A stretch of DNA of 64,000 nt from Chaetoderma sp. LZ-2023a (lineage: Eukaryota > Mollusca > Caudofoveata > Chaetodermatida > Chaetodermatidae). The notes beneath the pieces were generated by a model. That model was not told where the DNA came from. It saw nothing but the letters and a program-made list of their open reading frames with translations, and did no database searches. Positions within the stretch are counted from its first letter, which is position 1; every line of letters starts with the position of its first letter. Positions 56,303 to 64,000 of this stretch are shown one piece after another. A program made the position numbers and the translations under genes. The stretch is from the NCBI GenBank assembly GCA_034401795.1, contig CM067374.1:131597206-131661205 (forward strand), read 5' to 3'.

Positions 56303-59300
56303 TAGTCCAGTCAATCTAGGCCAAAAATATTTTAACCCGGAACAAATTGCAACAGAATTTTTTTACCTCGCCCAGTGTATAGGGGGCCATCATGTACAAC
56401 ATATAAAAAAATTCCAATAGGGGAAAGAGTAAAATTTGCATAATTATTACCAGATTTTGGCCATTTCACCTGAAAAATCCATTTTTCTTTATTTCTTTAA
56501 AACCGGTATGTAATATATGTGTGACTGGGTATTTTTGGACTTTTTTAGTAATAAATGAATACGATTGACATATTCTCCACAAATTAAATGTATTGTGTTA
56601 TGCCACTTGCATGAATCTACCTAATACCATAATTGATATTGATACAATACATATTATATTTTATTATGTCACGGTATTGTGTGTTTCTAAGCTAAGCTAA
56701 GATGAAATAGTATGGCATAGGTACCTGGTTTCTACTAATTTCATCTTGCATCAATTATCCAAGTCATCTTCCTCAATGAGCGTTATTGAATTCGAGCAAC
56801 TGAGACCCTTACAGTCTTCGCAGGCGGATGTGCAGCTGAGCCCATGTTTTCTACAGGTGCATCTCTTTGATTCACAGCCAGTTTTGCAGCTGCATCTAAA
56901 TGAATACAGTAAATCGTCAGGTGCTGCCAGCATGTCAGTCTTAACAGGCAGCATTTGGTGGTTCAGAACTTTCCAGCCCCATTCTGTTGGATCCATATCT
57001 CTAGCATCCCCTCTCCAAACTTGAATTTGGTAGTACACGCGAAGACTGTGAAACTTTGTGGATGCGGGTGTTGGTGGTAAATCTCGTGCTTGAACATACT
57101 TGGAACTTTTTGCAACCTTCTCCCTGAATCGCTTGTACTGCAAAGCAACTAGACTATCCATTGAAGTGCCATTGTATGGAATAAGCATTGCCTTCTCACC
57201 TGATTTTATCACGTCATCTTTATTCGCATTACTCATTGTAAACACTTCAGCAATTTGAGAGAGTTCTTTGCAGCACTGGATTTTGCTAAGGGATGCAGAT
57301 TTTCCAATTCCATATAGCTGTTGAGTCACAGCCAAGGATAGCATGGATAAATAACAGCTGTGAGCACAAACAGAACCCGAGTTTTTCCTTTGCCATTTTG
57401 ATATTCCACAGTCGGGGTTTCTTTGCATTTTGCTTTGGCTCTGGTCTGAAAAATAGCGGACAGCCATTCATATCAGTATGGTATAGAAGCAACACCAGTA
57501 GGTCGGTATCGTCTCCAACAAGAGCAGTATTTGTTGACTTTGAAGCCAAGAGAGCCGTTTGCGTAATAAAGACATCAGCATCACCGCTTGCCTTTATCGT
57601 TAAGCATCCAGCCTGTTCGAGAGATGAACTTAAGATTGATATGAACCGATGTTTGTTCTGCTTGTTACTAAGAAAGTCAGGCTTACTCAGAGTTACAACT
57701 GTTTGCGGAGTCAGTACAACAGTTGCGCCTGATCCACGAGTTCGCCTCTTATGTGTTACATCTTTTATGTCTGGGCCTTGGTCATAACCATCAAAAACTA
57801 CTGTAGCCTTTCCATATTTGCTTATGCAATATTTTACATATCTTTGACAAACATTTGCAAATGTCTCTCCACGGTGCCATGGAACATGGTGTAATAGAAC
57901 TCCTCCATCAAGCACATAGTGGACAGAATCTGGTAGGACTGCATCTTCATTTTGAATTAATTTCCACAATGCATCAGCAAGTGCCGGCTTATTTGCTTCC
58001 CATGGAAGAGATGAATTATCAAAGAGTGCGGGTGGATGAGTGCACAACTCATACTCAAAATAAGATGCTGGATTCCCTTTTGATCCATTTGTAGCAATTA
58101 AACTGAGTCTTTGAAATATGAGTTGTGGATCAATTTGTACACATTCATCATCAATCTTGAGAGATGTTTTGGATGCTAAGGTAATAGCTTGTCTCTTTCT
58201 CTGGAACGAAATGCTTGATACACATTGGCCACACATCGAATTAATAATTGATTCTCCAATATCTTTAGCATCGTCAACATTGACAGATTCATGTGCAGAC
58301 AATCCACTAACAAGTCCTCTAAGAGAAGGGTCTGGTCCAAATGGATTCAGTTCACTAAGGATTTTGAGAATTTTGTAAGTATCATCCATATCACGCTTTA
58401 TTCGACGAGTTCCTTGCATAATAGCCTGTCCAACTGATGCCTGTTTCATTTCTGTGTCTTTTCCAGTAAACAAAATCCGCAATAATTCCCGCAGTGTCTC
58501 TGCCAAATAATTCAATGCCTTTACTGGGTCGCTCATTTGCTCCCATGATGGATAGCTTTCAGATGATGTGCATGAATCAATTAACTTAATATCGTGTCTA
58601 AGCACTTTGGCAGCTGTCTGGATGATTAGCATGCTCTCTGATTTGGAATCCTTTCTCTTCTGTTCCTTATAGAAGTCGGTCAAAATAGTAGAGGCTTTAG
58701 AACGAAAGGTAACAACGTTTGGCTTACCATTCACAGTGCTAATAAATATTTCATCGCCATAATTATCTTTTATTTTATCCTGCATGTATTTTGTACTGTA
58801 TGCTTTACTCTCTTTATCATCGAGATACTCTTGCATTTTATTAACGAGGTCGTGCAGGGTCAGCTGCTCATCATCATTATTTTCAAGAAATGCCATTGTC
58901 GCACTAAATGCTCTTACTCTGTCCAAGTCTTCCGGCCTTCCATGTGTTTGGGATGAGCAAGATGAGTGCAGCTGAGGGATATTTTTCATGGTTCGAGAAG
59001 TTACGCTGCAGCTTTGATGGTATACTGCATTGACAACGCATACATCCGGCGTGAAGGCAAGCCGCCCAGCTACAAGTTTGCCCCATTCGTCTTTTCTCTG
59101 CTCACAGGCCTCGGCGATACTACATTGAAAGTCATGAGTACTTACTGGATAAATATCATAGCCACGTTTCTTTCCATCTTGAATTTTTGCAGGGTATCCG
59201 CATAGCAAACAATGTTCACTAAAATTTAATGTTGGACTTTCTGAACGGAGTGTTCGCATGGGTGGCGGAGATTGTTCAATTTTCTCTGCGTCACGGGCAA

Positions 59301-59966
59301 TCCGCTTGGAATCAATGAACCCCTGTCGACATTTTACATGAACCCTCTGTCCTACTTCAGCTATGACATCGCTTTCATGGGCTCTGCTAGCATTGTTAAT
59401 ACCGTCACAGCCTTTAACTCGAAGCTTAACAGTTTGTGAGCCATTTTCAAGGCTCTGGTTACAAATAACGCATGTATCTAAATCCATGTCCATATTCTGA
59501 TTGAATTGTATAGAAATTTATTCAAATTGTGAGATAAAAGTGAAAATTAAAATGCAGTTTATTATAGATAAAATTTTAAAAGCGAAAAACAAAATTAAAC
59601 TTACTTTAAATATAATTTTTTTAAATTACCCCGGCCTTGTGCATGCAACCATATTTAATCTGTGGTTTGGAGAATGTGTACAAGTGGTTCAAGGCAATAC
59701 TGACAATTGCTTACTGTCTTCCGTGACCATGAAATTCAGAGCTTAGACAACATTTCTACTTCGTTGATTTGCGGAATGAAGCAGGTAAGGGAAGTTTCAT
59801 TATTCGGATAATGGCGGTAGCTAAATATGCGAATTTACCCACTTTCCCATCGAGGGATTTTGGAGGACTTTTGATATGTGACACCTGGCAGTCCCATGAA
59901 TGCCGCAGAAAAGAAATAAATTCTGTTGCAATTTGTTCTAGGTTAATTTGTAGTTTTACTGGACTA
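56303..59966 (-). mobile_element. Academ-like DNA transposon (XPG nuclease plus CXC)
   Basis: A 3,664-bp insertion in copy 2 of the long repeat. The termini are inverted: TAGTCCAGTCAATCTA at the left, and TAGTCCAGTAAAACTA as the reverse complement of the right end (14 of 16 alike). ATT duplications flank it (56300-56302 and 59967-59969), and the uninterrupted site with one ATT is in copy 1 at 1004-1007. It contains one gene on the minus strand. A 3-bp duplication together with an XPG-type nuclease and Cys-rich zinc domains fits what I recall of the Academ superfamily. Assignment by search is needed, and the boundaries are much firmer than the family name. Confidence 0.8.
56751..59493 (-). CDS. 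Putative transposase: zinc region, XPG/FEN1-like core, CXC domain
   Basis: Starts MDMDLDTCVIC at 59493. The N-terminal 150 residues hold CxxC pairs (CVIC, CLLC) and lone Cys/His consistent with a zinc region. A central helical region follows. The C-terminal part has VVFDGYDQGPDIK, then GDADVFI (residue about 637), VGDDTDLLVLLL (about 659), and GCDST followed by LYGIGKSASLSK. These acidic motifs and the GCD-GIGK signature are those of FEN1/XPG nucleases. The protein ends with a tesmin/TSO1-type CXC domain (CSCKTGCESKRCTCRKHG). A single frameshift near 57316, between GCDST and LYGIGK, splits the frame into about 725 and 188 residues. Stop at 56751. Many marine animals have multicopy proteins of this design. 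Transposase function is inferred. Confidence 0.75.
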
Positions 59967-62900
59967 ATTCTCAATAATGAGAAACAGTTACTTTCCAACA
60001 TTCGCAATATTAATGATGTAAAACAGAGTGAGGGCAAGCGTGCATCACCATTTCGACCACAAGAAACATGTTAAAATGAAGCAGGCCGATTGCGTCGCAA
60101 ATAAACTCAAGACGGATGAGCATGATGTTCATGATCTGCGTACCTATCTCATTAAATGCAACTGTGGTCCGTTTGACCATATCAAACAGGCACTTAATTC
60201 TCTGCAGTAAGGAATTCTGCCTTCAGAAACGCTCGGTCCTGATCTGCAAAGAAATATGTCATGAGAAAATTGGATGCATTTGTGGTAGAGATGGTGTATT
60301 CCAAGACTAAGTAACTGAATGACGAGCCCCGCGGAATAAATTACCACATTTGCAAACGAAGAAGTAAAAAACAGACAATGATAATATGAAAAGAAATAAA
60401 ACATTGCTGGAAACAAAACCCATGGCCTCTGGGTTTTTGTGGCCTGTCTGGTGAGAGGCGTGTTCTCAAACTTGAACAGGTTGTGCGGAATCGTGTGATA
60501 GAGGAGTCTCGCTATCCGCAATACTAATGGCACGGTGTGGAAGATAAAGTTGCAAGAGAAACTCACGATGACACCAATACACATCACTACATATATACGA
60601 TGATCATTGGCATGTGCCTAACCAAAGATTGAGAGAAGACTAATGGTATCAATCACCGCTGGGGAGATTATAGAAAGGGGTTCACACAGGGCTGACAAAG
60701 CGCAAATATGCAGAGCTGATCATTAGCGTGAATGAGATATACAATCAGAAACACGTAATCAAAGACAGCGAGCATATTCTTCCTGCAATCAAAGACAGTC
60801 ACCTCCTCCTCCGCACATTTCAGCAGCAAGATGACAGAACACTGCAGACACATCTGCTGTAGACACCATTTACTGTGTAGGCGTCAGTGCGGAGAATTTC
60901 AGTCCAGGAGAGCCTGCACGACAGTTTTCTGTTTCCATGCAGAAGCTGGCACTGCAATGTTTTTCATATACAATGTCCTCCGGTCAGAGAGCTATGCAGA
61001 GGGCTGTATATTCTTGATACAGCGATAACAGATAATTGCGTACTTGTGTCTAATGTTGCCCACCAGATATCGAAAGTGTTATGTTTGAAAAGGAAAGCGC
61101 AGCTCATTATCACTCGATGTCTAGGTAACAAAGAAATGGTGGCCTGCATCTTTCCACATCATGTCCTCACTCACTGTGGTCATAAAGCTGGCTTCTCCAG
61201 CACTACCTAGAAATGAGAGGGCGACTGCATCTAAAGTTGTAACGAGGCACGTGAACTTTTAGTAGTGTGTGGTACAGAGCTCTCTGCTAAAAAGTGGATT
61301 TGTGCAATCCGATACATATATTGTGGCTTCAAGAATACGACTCTGGGAAAAGTGAGCAGAGCTCAGTGGATGGCACTGAAGAAGTAGAGCAACATACGGC
61401 TAGCACTGGACTCGGACAGTCTTCATCTGCACAAAAAATCGACAAATTTCTGCGAAAGCACCCCAACTTCTTGGTCCACCCCTCACCTATCGGGCATAGA
61501 TAGCATTTGTTAGATGGTCTATGCACGACACCCAGCCTCTGATTTCTTCATATTTGCCTGTGCTGCTGAACCCAAATGATGATAAAGACATGGACAGTGA
61601 AAGTGAACATGAAGATCTCGCTGGTTCTACTTCTTATTTTGATTTTCTCTGCGATAATCAGGTAGTAAAAGTCGGTATATCGATCGGTCAGCCTGTTGTT
61701 TGGTCAAATCGTTGAAATGTTTAACAAAGGCTATATCTCAGGATTGGATAATCATATCACAATAAAATTTGGGGACATGGTTACCTACATCGGCCAAGCT
61801 GCCATTGCTACACACATAGCATGTCACACTTGTTTAGCGATATGGGTCACAGCTAATGAACATCCGCGTGTTTAAAATCTGAGAAGGTGGCTATATTGTA
61901 TAAAGTGGACAGTAATTGCCATATCTATTTGCTCATGCTAGAATTAATGGGACAATACATTGGATTTGTGCATATCGGTCGTTTGGTTCCTAAATTAAAC
62001 AATTTTGTGATTTTCATCATGGTCGACAACGGCCATCTTGGATTTGGATGTGAAGAGGACGCCCAAACAAGAAAGCACCCAACAGATTTCCCAAATGAGT
62101 GGGAAATGACCCATCATTCATGATTGTAGTGCATTTAGTTCAAAAGTTGTCACCGGCCTCATTCTCGAAATGACCTCTGGCAGCCATTTTGGAACTCATG
62201 CTCCAACGGAGTTAGCTCACATATGTTTGAGAGACATGGGAGCTAAATCTTTTCTTAGGCACATATATCAACAAGAAAAAACATAGGAGAATAATGGTCA
62301 CAGATTCCATAAATTTACTCTAATGAGCATGAATTGGCCGGCCAAGTGAAGACCATTTTTGACAAATTTACCACTGGAATCACAGATTCTCTCATCGAGC
62401 CAGTTATTCTCGTGGTATCATTTTCAAAATAGTATTCTCCTGGCTGGCAAATGAACATCCCCAAAGACCATTGCAGAGGTAAGTTTTGGGCGGCTTCACC
62501 ATGAACGGATGTTTCCCTACTCTAATCAATGCATCTATTAGCAACTAAATTGACCACTAATTTAATCAACTGCTGATCAAATACCCATACTCTCTTTTCC
62601 GTTTGATCATAATCAGCACTAACAGTTTAGACAGTTTAACCTTTACAACGAGAAATCCCTGAAAAAGTGCATGCTTTACTAGGCATAGCGTATGCTGCTG
62701 AAAATTTTGAAACAAATATGAATGGAAGTATATTATATATTCAACAACTTTTATGTTTGTTCGGCCTGAGATTATGACATGGGGACGTAATAAATATTAA
62801 TAGCATTCGTTAACGCCAGTCTCATAATTAATCCGCGATTTATCGCACATAATTGTTTTCTCTAAGGATCTGTATTCTTACTATTATTATTATTCTCAAG

Positions 62901-63009
62901 GAGTTTCGCAACCTATCGCCTCCTACAGTTTTGATCTGATCAATTTCAAACTGGCTCAACTTGTAGTACCGCTTGGGCTCTAGCTTGATCTTACTTTCCT
63001 CTGGATCGG

Positions 63010-63912
63010 GTGTAGGGTTTCCGAGATATCCGCATTTCCGTGGGCAAAATGTCCCATACGAAATGTATAGGAGCAATATTCAGACAACGAGCACTCCTAG
63101 GGTTTTTTCTCCATCACCTTGAAACTACAGACACTACTATCATTTATTGGTCGCATCTTGACGTAAAAATTATTTTGGGATCCGCTGACCCAAAAACCGG
63201 CATAAGCAACATTTTTTTGTAGTTAAGGTAATTTATATTTCTAGGACTGCCAGATGGTTGAAATTTGGCATATACGTTGATGCATAAGATTACTATAAAT
63301 TGAGAAATTAAAATCGTTAGCGATCATATAAGCCTTTAGGAAATCCGCATTTCCATCGGAAATGTATGGGAGCAATATTCGGTCAGTGACTGCCCCCAGG
63401 GTTCTTTCTCAATCGTCCTGAAACTTAACATGCATTTAGCATCTCTTGACTGGCAACCTGATACAAAAAATGTGTCGGTCCAGTGACTGGTTTTTTAGAA
63501 AATGATGCATAAACTCAAGTTTGTCGCATCATTATAGTTCTTACATCTTTGATTCTCAGAGGATTGTCATTTTACACGTACCTAGATACTAGATGGTACA
63601 ATTGTTTACAAATATAAAATCGATAGTAAACATATTAACATTTTTGTTATTGCAAATCTGACACATTTTCGGTGATTTGGCGATAGATTACGGACTTATG
63701 GTTGGGGTTTTCACCATTTCATGCAGATGATCCGGGGCGAAATTGCCTCTCAGACGTCATTTACAGATCTCCGATATCACGATCGGTCCATGAGATCTCC
63801 TGATTTGTGCAACGTAGACAAATATTTCCATAGGGAATGCAATGGAAATTGATTTGATGATAAATGACCCAGTTGTAGAACTATCAACTCTAAACTTAAT
63901 ACACTTGTAGTA
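63010..63912. repeat. Diverged tandem units of about 320 bp, better copy
   Basis: Three units: from ATCCGCATTTCCGTGGGC (63030), from ATCCGCATTTCCATCGG (63344), and a more divergent third from about 63660. Units one and two share GGAGCAATATTC, the GGGTT(C/T)TTTCTC word, TTGAAACT and the TTATTGGTCGCA/CTGGCAACCTGA region. Confidence 0.55.
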
Positions 63913-64000
63913 CGCCCCATGGGACCTATAGGCCCTCGATAGAAATTTGAGCTGAGGTATCGCTTCCGAGAAATCGCCTTTTCGTTTCACAAAAAAGCCC

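Larger units (their letters stand above)
55675..63912. repeat. Long dispersed repeat, copy 2
   Basis: Direct copy of 380-4554 with two length differences. A 3,664-bp DNA transposon lies at 56303-59966. About 360 bp around 62672-63030 are present here but absent at the corresponding point near 3715 of copy 1. Homology ends near 63912. Frame breaks are largely shared between the copies, so the parent was already dead before duplication. Confidence 0.8.

Overview
The window is repeat-rich, AT-leaning nuclear DNA of an animal, most likely a marine lophotrochozoan (mollusc, annelid or brachiopod). The main pointer is one host gene at 9258-27922. It encodes a multidomain receptor with CUB, C-type lectin, LDL-receptor class A, leucine-rich repeat and seven-helix parts, closest in design to the GRL101 receptors of snails and their relatives. 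The abundance of Ty3/gypsy, BEL/Pao, LINE and small palindromic elements also fits. The species cannot be named from the sequence alone.

Layout. 1-5200: copy 1 of a long decayed repeat and a diverged tandem block. 5200-9230: small palindromic elements, a TTAA-flanked MITE, a minisatellite and a compound microsatellite. 9240-27922: the receptor gene, with a long first coding exon, a 4.5 kb repeat-filled intron and a long last exon. A complete-looking but broken 8.1 kb LTR retrotransposon with Gmr1-type domain order (integrase before reverse transcriptase) is inserted antisense inside transmembrane helix 6. The receptor also has two frameshifts of its own in the 7TM region, so it is best read as a pseudogene or a dead allele. 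28000-35100: G-rich DNA, a 53-bp minisatellite and LINE fragments, one with a 2A-type peptide motif and one interrupted by both a MITE and a SINE. 35260-49760: a pair of inverted repeats with purine/pyrimidine tracts surrounding a 9.7 kb Ty3/gypsy element that landed in a foldback element. 49760-53600: BEL/Pao and old gypsy relics on either side of a 500-N gap. 54300-55040: palindromic repeats and a CT microsatellite. 55675-63912: copy 2 of the long repeat, carrying a 3.66 kb DNA transposon that is absent from copy 1.

How it fits together. Only the receptor looks like a host gene; nearly everything else is mobile DNA in several nested layers. Two insertions have their empty site available within the window itself: the 3.66 kb transposon (empty in copy 1 of the long repeat) and the 9.7 kb LTR element (empty in a second foldback copy). 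The three most rewarding items are the 3.66 kb transposon, whose single gene joins an XPG/FEN1-like nuclease core to a tesmin-type CXC zinc domain (compare the Academ superfamily); the foldback family, whose arms each contain a further hairpin; and the Gmr1-order retrotransposon splitting helix 6 of the receptor.
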